Assembly: GCA_024239075.1 (NCBI GenBank)
Contig: JANBVI010000020.1
Span: 62,001-126,000 of the forward strand
Source of the DNA: Fischerella sp. CENA71
Lineage (GTDB): Bacteria > Cyanobacteriota > Cyanobacteriia > Cyanobacteriales > Nostocaceae
Length of the DNA: 64,000 bases
Direction of reading: 5' to 3'
A program made the position numbers and the translations under genes. Below the pieces are notes generated by a model. That model saw only the letters and a program-made list of their open reading frames with translations, was not told where the DNA came from and did no database searches. Shown in pieces: positions 9,666 to 18,411 of this stretch (its first letter is position 1; each line of letters begins with the position of its first letter).

Positions 9666-10394
9666 TTGATAACAATTAAGTGTAGAGATGTGATATTTTC
9701 CAATATCCAAGCTATTTTATTTGATAAAAATGGCACTCTTGAAGACTCAGAAATATTTTTGCGATCGCTCGCTCAAAAAGCAGCCAGAATCGTAGACGCA
9801 CAAATTCCTGGAATCGGGGAACCATTGTTAATGGCGTTTGGCGTCAACGGTGATGTTCTTGATCCAGCAGGATTGGTATCAGTAGCTAGTCGTCGAGAAA
9901 CAGAAATAGCCACCGCTGCTTATATCGCCGAAACTGGACGCGGGTGGTTTGAATCATTAAAAATCGCACGCCAAGCATTAGCAGACGCCGAAAAATACGT
10001 TGGTGAAACTCCCTCACCTTTATTTGTTGGTAGTTTAGAAATTCTGAAGAACTTATCAGAAGCAGGATTAAAACTTGGTATTCTCTCAGCTGCAACAACT
10101 GCTGAAGTCCAAGAATTTGTCAAAACTCATCAATTAAGTAATTATATCCAGTTAGAAATGGGAGTAGATGAAGGACCAAGTAAACCAGATCCAGTGTTAT
10201 TTTTACAAGCTTGTGCAGAATTGGGAGTTGAACCGAGTTCTACACTGATGGTGGGAGATTCTGCGGGTGATATGCAAATGGCGCGTAACGCTAAAGCTGC
10301 TGGTTGCATCGGTATAACTTGGATTAATAAACCAGAAAATGTTCCAGGTGCAGATGTAGTAATTAATCAACTTGATGAAATTCAAGTTGTATAA
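9666..10394 (+). CDS. HAD-superfamily hydrolase-like protein with altered motif I
   Basis: A 242-residue protein of the haloacid dehalogenase fold. Motif I reads FDKNGT at residues 19-24, motif II is the SAATT serine at about 140, motif III is the KPDP lysine at about 173, and motif IV is GDSAGD at about 198. In phosphatases of this superfamily motif I is DxDxT; here the second Asp, which acts as acid/base, is Asn22, while the nucleophile Asp20 is kept. Activity may be altered. The start is TTG with a strong AAGGAGGA six bases before it. The substrate is unknown. It follows the rpsA terminator, so it has its own promoter, and is convergent with the next gene. Confidence 0.85.
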   Translation: MITIKCRDVIFSNIQAILFDKNGTLEDSEIFLRSLAQKAARIVDAQIPGIGEPLLMAFGVNGDVLDPAGLVSVASRRETEIATAAYIAETGRGWFESLKIARQALADAEKYVGETPSPLFVGSLEILKNLSEAGLKLGILSAATTAEVQEFVKTHQLSNYIQLEMGVDEGPSKPDPVLFLQACAELGVEPSSTLMVGDSAGDMQMARNAKAAGCIGITWINKPENVPGADVVINQLDEIQVV

Positions 10395-10415
10395 ACAATT
10401 CCCAACCACAAACAA

Positions 10416-11678
10416 CTAACAGCTTTCATCACTTTTAACTAACTTTGCTGCTAATTTGATCGCTTGTTGAGGTGTAGTAAGTTGATTTTCAATTTGGGCG
10501 ATCGCTATTTCTGTAAGTAATTTACCTATTAGTGGCGAAGGAGGAATATTTAGTGCTAGCATGATGTCCTTCCCACTCACTAACGGAGTCGGATGAGCAA
10601 CCAGATCATTAGGGTTAAGATAGCGATTCATCAAAGGTGCGATCGCTTCCACTGACTGACCGTGTACTACGGACAAGACTGCTGTAGATATAAATACAGA
10701 CCCCGCTTCCTGAAAGAAAAAATACTGTTCTCGCAAAGACATCAGGGGAGCTTGTAACTGTGGGAACAGCTTCAGGGCGGTGGTAACAGCTTTAATTTCG
10801 GCGCGACTGTAAGTCAGTTCTTGCAGTTCTACTTCTGCTATTTCTGGATTTGGATTAACTAAGCAAGCAAGTTTCGCAATACCCAGCCAGGTAGTTTTAA
10901 CCGTATCACGCACAAAATTTTGTAGTTCTTCACCTAGTTGTGGCCAAAAATGAGTGAGTTGAGTCGCTGCTGTGTCAACCGTCGATAGTTTCTGAAAGTT
11001 TTCCTGTTGAGCATTTTTGAAAAAAGGCGTCAGTAAACCATCTTCCCCAGCGCTAATTAACCAAGCACTACCCTGAGAACTTGGCAACATATAGCTCAAT
11101 TCTACCCGGACTCGTTCGGCGGCAACTCTGGTGATTTGGGATGCAAAAGCACGAATAGTTGTTTGTGTTTCTGATTCTATAGTGAAGTTAAGTTGAGAAG
11201 CTTGACGATAAGCTCGTAGTAACCGTAGGGGATCGTCTTCGAGGTTGCTTGGTGATACCATTTTTAACAAATGCTTTTCTATATCTGCACAACCTTGTAA
11301 AGGATCAATAATTTCTTGGGTGTGGGGATTGTAGGCGATCGCATTAATTGTAAAATCTCGCCTGTGTAAATCAACTTCCAGACTTACTCCTTCTTGTTGG
11401 GCAAAGTCAGCAGTAGCATGAGGAAATACCACACGAGCAATTTGTCTTTCTGGATCGAGTAGCACAAAGCCAGCTTGATAATGCTTGGCGATTTTGTGAG
11501 CGACTGTCACAGCATTTGTTGGTAAAACAAAATCTAAATCCAAATATTCGCGAGTTCTTCCCAAAATAGCATCTCTGACAGCACCACCCACCATATATGC
11601 TGGTTGCGGTAAAAATTCTATGCTAAAAGGCCAATTTTGGGGAGCTAAGGTTGAAAGTTGAGAACTATTTATTGTCAT
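10416..11678 (-). CDS. CCA tRNA nucleotidyltransferase / poly(A) polymerase family protein
   Basis: A 420-residue class II nucleotidyltransferase. The head carries YMVGGAVRDAILGR (flexible GG motif) and EYLDLDFVLP with the metal-binding DxD, followed by HRRDFTINAIAYN and the DPLRLLRAYR motif that selects the nucleotide. These enzymes add CCA, or only CC or A, to tRNA 3' ends. Some cyanobacteria split CC- and A-adding activities between two proteins, so which part this one does cannot be told by eye. It ends 22 bp from the convergent HAD gene and is divergent from ycf34 with 84 bp between. Confidence 0.9.
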   Translation of the reverse strand: MTINSSQLSTLAPQNWPFSIEFLPQPAYMVGGAVRDAILGRTREYLDLDFVLPTNAVTVAHKIAKHYQAGFVLLDPERQIARVVFPHATADFAQQEGVSLEVDLHRRDFTINAIAYNPHTQEIIDPLQGCADIEKHLLKMVSPSNLEDDPLRLLRAYRQASQLNFTIESETQTTIRAFASQITRVAAERVRVELSYMLPSSQGSAWLISAGEDGLLTPFFKNAQQENFQKLSTVDTAATQLTHFWPQLGEELQNFVRDTVKTTWLGIAKLACLVNPNPEIAEVELQELTYSRAEIKAVTTALKLFPQLQAPLMSLREQYFFFQEAGSVFISTAVLSVVHGQSVEAIAPLMNRYLNPNDLVAHPTPLVSGKDIMLALNIPPSPLIGKLLTEIAIAQIENQLTTPQQAIKLAAKLVKSDESC

Positions 11679-11762
11679 GTAATAAAAATAAACCCAGAAG
11701 CTAATGAATAACGTTCTAGCTTAAGCTAGATTAACTATAAAGGCTCTGGAGTAGGTTGTATT

Positions 11763-12011
11763 ATGTGCGTTTGTGTCAATTGCCATTATGTAGACCGTTG
11801 TGTCACCTACCACGCGGTAGAAAGCCAGCACCAACAGCCCCATTTGACTGAAACACCAGATTTTGAGCCAAATGAACCATCTATCAACGTTAACATCCGT
11901 CCCAGAGGCGATGTGATTGAAATGGAATGGGATGTGGTAGGATGTCTCAGTTTTAAACGAGAACAGGGTAAGTGGTCGAAGTTGCGTCCTGGCGAGTTAG
12001 TACCAACTTGA
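11763..12011 (+). CDS. ycf34: Ycf34 family iron-sulfur protein
   Basis: An 82-residue protein opening MCVCVNCHYVDRCVTYHAVE. Four cysteines in the first 13 residues and one at about 61 match Ycf34, a small protein conserved in cyanobacteria and red-lineage plastids. In Synechocystis it was reported to bind an Fe-S cluster and to matter for photosynthetic electron transport. The C-terminus has the family block DVIEMEWDVVGCLSF. The length is normal. Divergent from the CCA gene. Confidence 0.93.
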   Translation: MCVCVNCHYVDRCVTYHAVESQHQQPHLTETPDFEPNEPSINVNIRPRGDVIEMEWDVVGCLSFKREQGKWSKLRPGELVPT

Positions 12012-12326
12012 TCCGTTATAGTATCTATAATTCAAAAATAAAAAAGGGGAAAGGGAAAGGTAATTTAGAAAAATGCTTTTTCTCTTTTCCCTTTCCCCTT
12101 TAATTTAAATTTAACCAAACTTTAGCTACCAAAACTCAGGCTCACGTTATGCAAGGCAAGAGTTGGTTAGTGCAAAATTATATTTTAAGTGCAGCATTAA
12201 GTTAGTGCGGCTTGCCTAATATCTCTAAATACTCACCGGATGCGTAACATAGTGGCAGTAGTTATAACAAAATAATTAGCGCACCACCAGAGGTGAGGTA
12301 CAGTTCTATTTTTAAGGTGAATAAAC
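12012..12326. terminator. Intergenic region with a purine-rich hairpin after ycf34
   Basis: At 12043-12101 the block AAAGGGGAAAGGGAAAGG is mirrored by CTTTTCCCTTTCCCCTTT, a 17 of 18 pair stem with a long loop. It probably ends ycf34 transcription and resembles the GGGAAAGG-type repeats common between Nostocales genes. The remaining 220 bp show no gene and should hold the promoter of the next one. Confidence 0.55.
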
Positions 12327-15300
12327 GTGACTTCCCGCACAACTGAGATCCAAACACTAATAGCAGACATTGACAGTTTACTTTCCAACAAGCGCTTTTC
12401 CCGTTTTCTTGCTAGTGATAAGGAGCAACCAAGACAGGTATTAGAAAGGATGCGTAACTTTCTGGTTAGCTGTGCAGAAGCGGAGGTAAACACCACTCCA
12501 TACCAGCAACAGCCAAAACCGCAGTCGTCACCTTTATTGACAAAATTTATTCATCAAAATAATTATTCCGTTGATCCACAGTCAAATCAATCCAGCCAAG
12601 ATGAAAGCACTGAGTCTAATCCACTATCTTCGCTATTAGCACCATTGCAAGCAGAATTACAAACACTTTTGCAAGAACGAGCAAATCTTGTTCAGGAAAT
12701 TAAAGAGTTAGAGCAAAGGCGACTACAAAACTTTTCTCTAGCCCAGCAGTTAGCAAATCAAGAACAGCTAATAGCAGATTTTTTGCAAGTGCTGACTAAT
12801 CGCTTAGGGGGGAATGTAGAATCAAAAATCCCCACAAATGTCATCAAACCAACACAAGACACTCCACTCGCGCTTAATGTAGCTGGTTCTTCTATTACTA
12901 CTGGTAATGACAACACACAACAACTTGCTTTTGCTGCTTCACCTTTGTTAGAACCACAGGATCAGTTGGAGCGATTAACACGTCTTGCTAGTGAATTAGA
13001 TCAAAAGTTACTCGCACTCGATGGAACTGTTAATGTAGTTTTTGAAGCTTTACAACGTAATATTCATACATATCATGAGTCTCTTTCTCAAGCTCTGGCA
13101 AGAATGTATAGCCAAGGTTTGCAAGGAGAACAATTATTTGGCAATTTAATTAATAGTTTGGCACAGCAGGCACAACTACAACCTGCTTCTAAAGAACCAT
13201 TTACTATTGATGTTAAGAATGAAATACAATCCACTCACTCGAAAACTCTACAATCCAGTAATAAAATAGGCGAATTAGAAAATGATGCTCAAACCGTAAA
13301 AAATGATACAATTATTGCCCAAACTCAAGATCAGACAAACTCTCTAGATACTACTAATGATTCCATCACTGATGAATTACAGCAAGATAGTTCTGTATCA
13401 ATTCGTGACGAGGTAGATCAACTTTACGCTAGTTTATTTGGAAGTGATAATTTCATCACAACTAATCCGGAATTTTTTGATCAGTCTACCAATTTTGCAA
13501 TCATAGATCCAACAGATAATTTACCTGTAGTAGAGACAACAACTAGTCAAGAGCAGTCAGAAATAAGCGCTACAGACTTAACAGAATCATTATTTGTTGA
13601 CGAGGTAGAAAATATTAATCAAGAAGATACAGGATTAATTTTTCAAGATAACTTTTTTGAAATTGCAAATCCGACAGAATTAATAATTGATAACAACACA
13701 AATTCTGTTCAAGAAGAAGCAGATTTAATTTTCCAAGATGTCTTTTTTGAAGTAGCAGATTCCACAAATTTGCTGATTGATGATGAGGCCGTAACACTTC
13801 TTCAAGAAGAAGATTTGACTCTCCAAGATATCATTTTTGAAGCAGCAGAACAGAATGACGAATTATCTTTCTACGAAGAAGTAATCACAAATCAACAAGA
13901 AGAAGATGAATTTTCCCAAAACATCATTTTTGAAGCAGCAGAACAGAATGACGAATTAGCTTTCTACGAAGAAGTAATCACAAATCAACAAGAAGAAGAT
14001 GAATTTGCCCAAGACATCATTTTTGAAGCCGTAGAACAGAATGAAGAAATAATCGCAAATCAAGAAGAATTAGAGTTAATTCTACAAGAAGTAATGTTTG
14101 AATTTGCAGATTCCACAGAAGAATTACTTGTGGATGATGATGCTGCTGCCTTATCTAATGGAATTAACATAGATTCTTCCTCTATACCTGTAAATGAATT
14201 ACAACTAGTAGAGTTCCCAGTTTCTGCATCCGATCCTTGGTTTGATGAACCAGATGCAGGTCTTTTAGAAATTAGCAATATCCAGATAGAAGACACAAAA
14301 GCTACTACTGAAAATATCCGCAGACAATTATTAGAATTATGGAATAAAATCACATATACGGAAGAAGATAATGAAACTTCCTCTTTATCTGTTGATAAAC
14401 CAATTGCTGCTGAGACTATTACAAGCTTAAATAACTTATTATTTTCCACCGATACAGATGTTGAGCGCCAAGTTGTAAAAGAACAGTCTGTTGAAGAACC
14501 TATAATTAACACAACATCAACCCCAAATCAAATAGAAGAAATCAGTGTCGATCGCATCAATGACTCTTCAGAACAATATGTCCCTGCTTCCGCCAAAGAA
14601 AATTTGTTATTAGAAGTAGAAAAACAGAATGTAGCTATACCAGAAATTGCATTGGATGCAGAGCAATTGCTGCAATTAGATGAAGATTTGGCTAACTTTG
14701 GTGAACAGAATAATGCTCAATTGAAGTCGCCTACTATTGCTCCAGAAAATCCAGACTCTGCTCAGGTTATATCACCAAGTACTTCTGATAACGAGCAATT
14801 AGCTGAGACTGAAACTAAGGAAGCCACAACCAATTCTTTAGAACTATTTTTGCCTTCCGATTCTGGAATAGGAGACGATACAGAAATTAGAGCCAATATC
14901 GGAGACTACATTTGGTATTTAGGGATTGATTTAGGGACAACAGGAATTTCTGCAACTTTATTCAATCGCTCGACAACTGAAGTTTACCCTCTCTATTGGT
15001 CAACAGAAAATCAACAACAAGCCGCATCGAAAACAAGAACATTCCGTTTGCCAGCAGAAGTTTATTTACCATCTACACAAGAACAAAATCCTACAAATTC
15101 AAATCTTTTCTCAGCCCAACTCAAACCTTATTTGCAAATAGCACTTCCTTACAAAAATGAACAGCAAAAATGGGAGCCAATTTTGCAATTTAATGAAGTT
15201 GCGACGGTTCCTCTGGTTTGGGTTGTGCGATCGCTCTCCAAGTTACTATTGACATTAAGATCAGATCGTAGTAGCACTACTTTAGGTTTAACTGCGGCGG

Positions 15301-16736
15301 GAGTTGGTTTAGATCAACAAATTTTTCACAGCGCCATCAACAATCTTGCTGGTGTAATCTGTACCTGTCCATCTCACTGGTCAGAACAATATCGCTTTAA
15401 TATCCGCGAAGCTTTGCTGTTGAGCAAAATTATTCAGCATCCCCAACAAGTATATTTTGTCGAAGAAGCGATCGCTAGTTTAATTTCAGAACTTGATGGT
15501 GCTAGTGGTGAGATTATTCAATTTGGCAATAGCCAACATTCTCATTCTGCCAAAACCAGTGAGCATCCCTTAGAGGGTAACACCCTTGTGATTAATATCG
15601 GTGCAGCCGCAACGGAAATGGCGCTGGTCGATTTACCAGAAAGTCTGGAAGAATTAACTCACAGCGATTTTATGCTCCACAATTTTGCTTATGCTGGTAA
15701 GGGAATTGAGCAAGATATTATTTGCCAGTTACTACTACCACCTAAATGGCGCAAACTACGTAATTATTCCCAAGAAGGGAATAATACTATTACCAGCAGT
15801 CCTTTACAATGGCAGCCAACAATTGCTGGTATCGAGCAGATGAGTTTTGCAAGTTTGGGGTTAGAAGAATTAAAATTACCACGACCGGGAGAACCAGACA
15901 CGAGCGATCGCATCAAATTACAGCAACGCTTAGAAAGTTCTGTGTTGGGTAAAGCAATTCTGGATGCAGCAGTAGCCCTCAAGTTAATTTTGCAACACCA
16001 AGAATCTTTTACTTTGGAATTAGCGGATCAGTGTTGGGTCTTGCAAAGACGAGATTTAGAAAGCCAAGTATTTGTTCCATTTGTGCGGCGTCTTAACCGT
16101 GAACTCAACAAGTTATTGGTAGCAAAAGGCATACCGACAGAAGCAATCAATCAAGCGATCCTGACTGGTGGTACATCCAGTTTAGGCGCTGTTTCTCGTT
16201 GGCTACGACAAAAACTCCCCAGTGCAAAGATCATTCAGGATTTGTATTTAAATGAAAATGGTACTCCTAGTTGTAGTCGTGTAGCCTACGGTTTAGCTAT
16301 GCTACCCTTGCATCCCCAAGTATTAGAAGTACCCAGACAACAGTATACTGATTATTTCCTGTTTACAGAATTGCTGCGACTCATCCCAGATCGAGCTTTA
16401 TCTTTTAATGAAGTGATTCAATTATTCGAGGCGCGTGGTATTAACACCCGTAGTTGTCAGCAACGCCTATTAGCTTTCTTAGAAGGTGAACTACCTCCCG
16501 GTTTGCTTCCCAATCATGTTGACTTTTCCTGGCTGACTCTTGCTTCCAGAGAAAATTTTGATTATAAGGCGATCGCCAATGCACCTTTGTTTGAGAAGCA
16601 AGGTAGTCTCACATATCGCGCCAATCCTTCACAATTACAATCTCTACGTCGTCATCTGAATGCCATCAAGAATAGTACTCAACAATCATTAGAGGAACCC
16701 TACACAGTAAATTTTGTTGTGGGAGTCGTAAATTAA
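12327..16736 (+). CDS. Giant Hsp70-like protein with acidic repeats and coiled coil
   Basis: A 1,469-residue protein starting at GTG, with AAGGTG nine bases before it. Residues about 110-150 form a coiled coil (LQTLLQERANLVQEIKELEQ). Residues about 430-600 are very acidic and hold tandem repeats. From about 865 to 1,360 lies an actin/Hsp70-type ATPase: phosphate-1 motif GIDLGTTG, phosphate-2 LVINIGAAATEMALVD, adenosine motif ILTGGTSSLGAV. No classical Hsp70 peptide-binding domain follows; the last 110 residues are unlike it. The ATPase location at the C-terminal end is unusual for Hsp70. A function in protein folding or envelope assembly is guesswork. A J-domain protein is encoded just downstream on the opposite strand. 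Confidence 0.85.
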   Translation: MTSRTTEIQTLIADIDSLLSNKRFSRFLASDKEQPRQVLERMRNFLVSCAEAEVNTTPYQQQPKPQSSPLLTKFIHQNNYSVDPQSNQSSQDESTESNPLSSLLAPLQAELQTLLQERANLVQEIKELEQRRLQNFSLAQQLANQEQLIADFLQVLTNRLGGNVESKIPTNVIKPTQDTPLALNVAGSSITTGNDNTQQLAFAASPLLEPQDQLERLTRLASELDQKLLALDGTVNVVFEALQRNIHTYHESLSQALARMYSQGLQGEQLFGNLINSLAQQAQLQPASKEPFTIDVKNEIQSTHSKTLQSSNKIGELENDAQTVKNDTIIAQTQDQTNSLDTTNDSITDELQQDSSVSIRDEVDQLYASLFGSDNFITTNPEFFDQSTNFAIIDPTDNLPVVETTTSQEQSEISATDLTESLFVDEVENINQEDTGLIFQDNFFEIANPTELIIDNNTNSVQEEADLIFQDVFFEVADSTNLLIDDEAVTLLQEEDLTLQDIIFEAAEQNDELSFYEEVITNQQEEDEFSQNIIFEAAEQNDELAFYEEVITNQQEEDEFAQDIIFEAVEQNEEIIANQEELELILQEVMFEFADSTEELLVDDDAAALSNGINIDSSSIPVNELQLVEFPVSASDPWFDEPDAGLLEISNIQIEDTKATTENIRRQLLELWNKITYTEEDNETSSLSVDKPIAAETITSLNNLLFSTDTDVERQVVKEQSVEEPIINTTSTPNQIEEISVDRINDSSEQYVPASAKENLLLEVEKQNVAIPEIALDAEQLLQLDEDLANFGEQNNAQLKSPTIAPENPDSAQVISPSTSDNEQLAETETKEATTNSLELFLPSDSGIGDDTEIRANIGDYIWYLGIDLGTTGISATLFNRSTTEVYPLYWSTENQQQAASKTRTFRLPAEVYLPSTQEQNPTNSNLFSAQLKPYLQIALPYKNEQQKWEPILQFNEVATVPLVWVVRSLSKLLLTLRSDRSSTTLGLTAAGVGLDQQIFHSAINNLAGVICTCPSHWSEQYRFNIREALLLSKIIQHPQQVYFVEEAIASLISELDGASGEIIQFGNSQHSHSAKTSEHPLEGNTLVINIGAAATEMALVDLPESLEELTHSDFMLHNFAYAGKGIEQDIICQLLLPPKWRKLRNYSQEGNNTITSSPLQWQPTIAGIEQMSFASLGLEELKLPRPGEPDTSDRIKLQQRLESSVLGKAILDAAVALKLILQHQESFTLELADQCWVLQRRDLESQVFVPFVRRLNRELNKLLVAKGIPTEAINQAILTGGTSSLGAVSRWLRQKLPSAKIIQDLYLNENGTPSCSRVAYGLAMLPLHPQVLEVPRQQYTDYFLFTELLRLIPDRALSFNEVIQLFEARGINTRSCQQRLLAFLEGELPPGLLPNHVDFSWLTLASRENFDYKAIANAPLFEKQGSLTYRANPSQLQSLRRHLNAIKNSTQQSLEEPYTVNFVVGVVN
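13830..14090 (+). repeat. 93-bp in-frame tandem repeat inside the Hsp70-like gene
   Basis: Copies begin at 13830, 13923 and 14016, exactly 93 bp (31 codons) apart. The first two are nearly identical (only a few base differences) and encode IIFEAAEQNDEL, then FYEEVITNQQEEDEF. The third decays after about 10 residues, and older copies with LIFQD..FFE are visible from about 13635. The near identity shows recent duplication. Confidence 0.9.
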
Positions 16737-16752
16737 AAAGAAGCTTAGAAAT

Positions 16753-16780
16753 GTAGAGACGCGCCATGGCGCGTCTCTAC
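16753..16780. repeat. 28-bp perfect palindrome
   Basis: GTAGAGACGCGCCA is followed by its exact complement to make a perfect 28-bp palindrome, between the convergent Hsp70-like and J-domain genes. The GTAGAGACGCG half also occurs inside the MITE-like element at 42672. It is a dispersed palindromic element and could serve as a two-way terminator. A second hairpin, GAAAGCCC with GGGCTTTC, lies at about 16824-16841. Confidence 0.7.
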
Positions 16781-16858
16781 AAAGATTTTGGGTTGGTCAA
16801 TTTTCTTAACCGAGTAGTATTGAAAGCCCAGGGGCTTTCAGCATATTTTCTTGTAAAT

Positions 16859-17476
16859 TCAAAAAATTTGCTCTAATTTTTGAAAGTCACGCTGTACCTC
16901 ATCCCACAAAGCTTTATTGTGGGGATCTGTTTTTAAGGCTTTTTTTAGATATATTTTGGCTTTGGGTAACTGGTTTTGTTTGATCAGTACTCGTCCCCAA
17001 ATTTGATAAGCGATCGCTTGCCATTGACGTACTTCTGGATCTTGTGGTAGACGTGCTGCTAAAGCTTCCGCTAGTGCGATCGCCTGGGGAAACCTTCTTT
17101 GTTTCAAAAATATTTGCAATTGTTCGTAAGTTTGCCACTTCAATTGCTGTTCTACTTCCGACATTTGAGGCGGTTGAGGCGGTTGTGGTGTCGGCTTCGT
17201 TTTGAGTGTTGTTGTCGGCGTTTCTGTAACAGTAGGTTCTGGATGAGTTACAGTTACTGTCTGAGTTGGTTGTGAAGCTATTTCTTGTGGGGCTACCACT
17301 TGTAATAGCAACCTGTATGCCTCAGTTAAGGCAATAAACTTATCTTTGGCTTTGTTGTCATCTGGATTGATATCGGGATGATATTGCTGCGCTAGGCGTC
17401 GATAAGACGCTTTAACATCAGCAAAGGAAGCACCCGACCTTAAACCCAATAAACGGTAGCAGTCTCCAAGATCCAT
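16859..17476 (-). CDS. J-domain (DnaJ-like) protein with TPR-like C-terminus
   Basis: A 205-residue protein. The J domain covers about residues 5-65 (CYRLLGLRSGASFADVKASYRRLA) with the HPD tripeptide in QYHPDINPDD that triggers Hsp70 ATPase. A Pro/Thr-rich linker follows (about 65-105), then a TPR-like helical part at about 115-200 (AEALAARLPQDPEVRQWQAIA; YLKKALKTDPHNKALWDEV). There is no zinc-finger or DnaJ C-terminal domain, so it is a type III J-protein, a targeted co-chaperone. It faces the Hsp70-like gene tail to tail. Confidence 0.93.
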   Translation of the reverse strand: MDLGDCYRLLGLRSGASFADVKASYRRLAQQYHPDINPDDNKAKDKFIALTEAYRLLLQVVAPQEIASQPTQTVTVTHPEPTVTETPTTTLKTKPTPQPPQPPQMSEVEQQLKWQTYEQLQIFLKQRRFPQAIALAEALAARLPQDPEVRQWQAIAYQIWGRVLIKQNQLPKAKIYLKKALKTDPHNKALWDEVQRDFQKLEQIF

Positions 17477-17612
17477 CGTGATCTACAAGAAGCATTAATA
17501 TCAGCTATCAGCATATAGCTTAATGCTTAAACTACCCAATCATAAAGACCAAATTGCCATTTTTGGGGAACGGGAGAAGACGCGGTGACGCTGGGACGCG
17601 GGAAGTGGGAAA

Positions 17613-17645
17613 CGCGGTGACACGGAGAGTATTTCATCTGTATTC
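17613..17645 (+). repeat. Dispersed repeat shared with 45380-45412
   Basis: 33 bases, containing GAGAGTATTTCATCTGTATT, match the complement of 45380-45412 at 32 of 33 positions. Both sit in GC-rich, low-complexity intergenic DNA of the GACGCGGTGACG type. They are members of a repeat family that is not coding. Confidence 0.75.
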
Positions 17646-17708
17646 TCTACGTCCCTGCATCCCCGCGTCTCGGTGTCCCCGTGTCCCCGTGTCCTCCTTT
17701 CCCGATTC

Positions 17709-18311
17709 CTAATTCGGCCGTTCTTCAATTACTTTGTCAATCAAGCCATATTCTTTTGCTTCCGCAGCAGACATAAAAAAGTCTCTTTCGGAGTCTTTTT
17801 CAATTCTCTCTAGCGATTGACCAGTATTTTGGGCGTAGATTTCGTTCATCTGGTGGCGAATACGCAGAATTTCTCTAGCTTCGATTTCAATATCGCTTGC
17901 TTGTCCGCGCATACCACCAGGAAGCAAGGGTTGGTGAATCATAATCCGGGAGTGGGGTAAAGCTAGGCGTTTGCCTTTTGTACCACCCGCGAGGAGGAAA
18001 GAACCCATTGAAGCGGCTAAACCGACGCAAATTGTCACTACATCAGATTTAATGTGTTGCATGGTGTCATAAACCGCCAAGCCAGAGTCGATCGCACCAC
18101 CAGGAGAATTTATATACAAATAAATATCTTTGCCTGGATCTTCAGAGTCCAGATATAACATGATGGCGATAATCTCGTTGGCGAGTTTATCATCAATTTC
18201 TTCCCCTAAAAAGATGATGCGATCGCGCGCCAGACGACTGTAAATATGAATCCACTGAGTGAATTGTTCCCCTGGTAATCTGTAGGGAACGCTAGGATAG
18301 CCGATAGGCAT
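17709..18311 (-). CDS. clpP3: ATP-dependent Clp protease proteolytic subunit ClpP3
   Basis: A 200-residue serine protease subunit. The catalytic triad is visible: Ser101 in LAASMGSF, His126 in MIHQPLL and Asp173 in [10 protein letters not shown]. The [10 protein letters not shown] strand that binds substrate is present. In cyanobacteria ClpP3 and the inactive ClpR form one mixed ring core that works with the chaperone ClpC and is essential. This gene follows clpR by 100 bp on the same strand, the usual operon, which supports the ClpP3 assignment over ClpP1 or ClpP2. Confidence 0.93.
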   Translation of the reverse strand: MPIGYPSVPYRLPGEQFTQWIHIYSRLARDRIIFLGEEIDDKLANEIIAIMLYLDSEDPGKDIYLYINSPGGAIDSGLAVYDTMQHIKSDVVTICVGLAASMGSFLLAGGTKGKRLALPHSRIMIHQPLLPGGMRGQASDIEIEAREILRIRHQMNEIYAQNTGQSLERIEKDSERDFFMSAAEAKEYGLIDKVIEERPN

Positions 18312-18337
18312 AGTTTACTCCGTTTGTCAATGATTAT

Positions 18338-18370
18338 TGGTCATTAGTCAATGGTCAATGGTCAATGGTA
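18338..18370. repeat. Short tandem heptamer repeat between clpR and clpP3
   Basis: Several copies of GGTCAAT-type heptamers in tandem. Such heptamer repeats (STRRs) are typical of heterocystous cyanobacteria. Here they sit inside the clpR-clpP3 spacer. Confidence 0.75.
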
Positions 18371-18411
18371 GTAACAAAACAAAGGACAATTGACACTTGA
18401 CATTTGACTAT

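Noticed and set aside
13830-14090. The 93-bp repeats as a CRISPR array
   Set aside because: The units are contiguous, in frame and without unique spacers; they encode a protein repeat.
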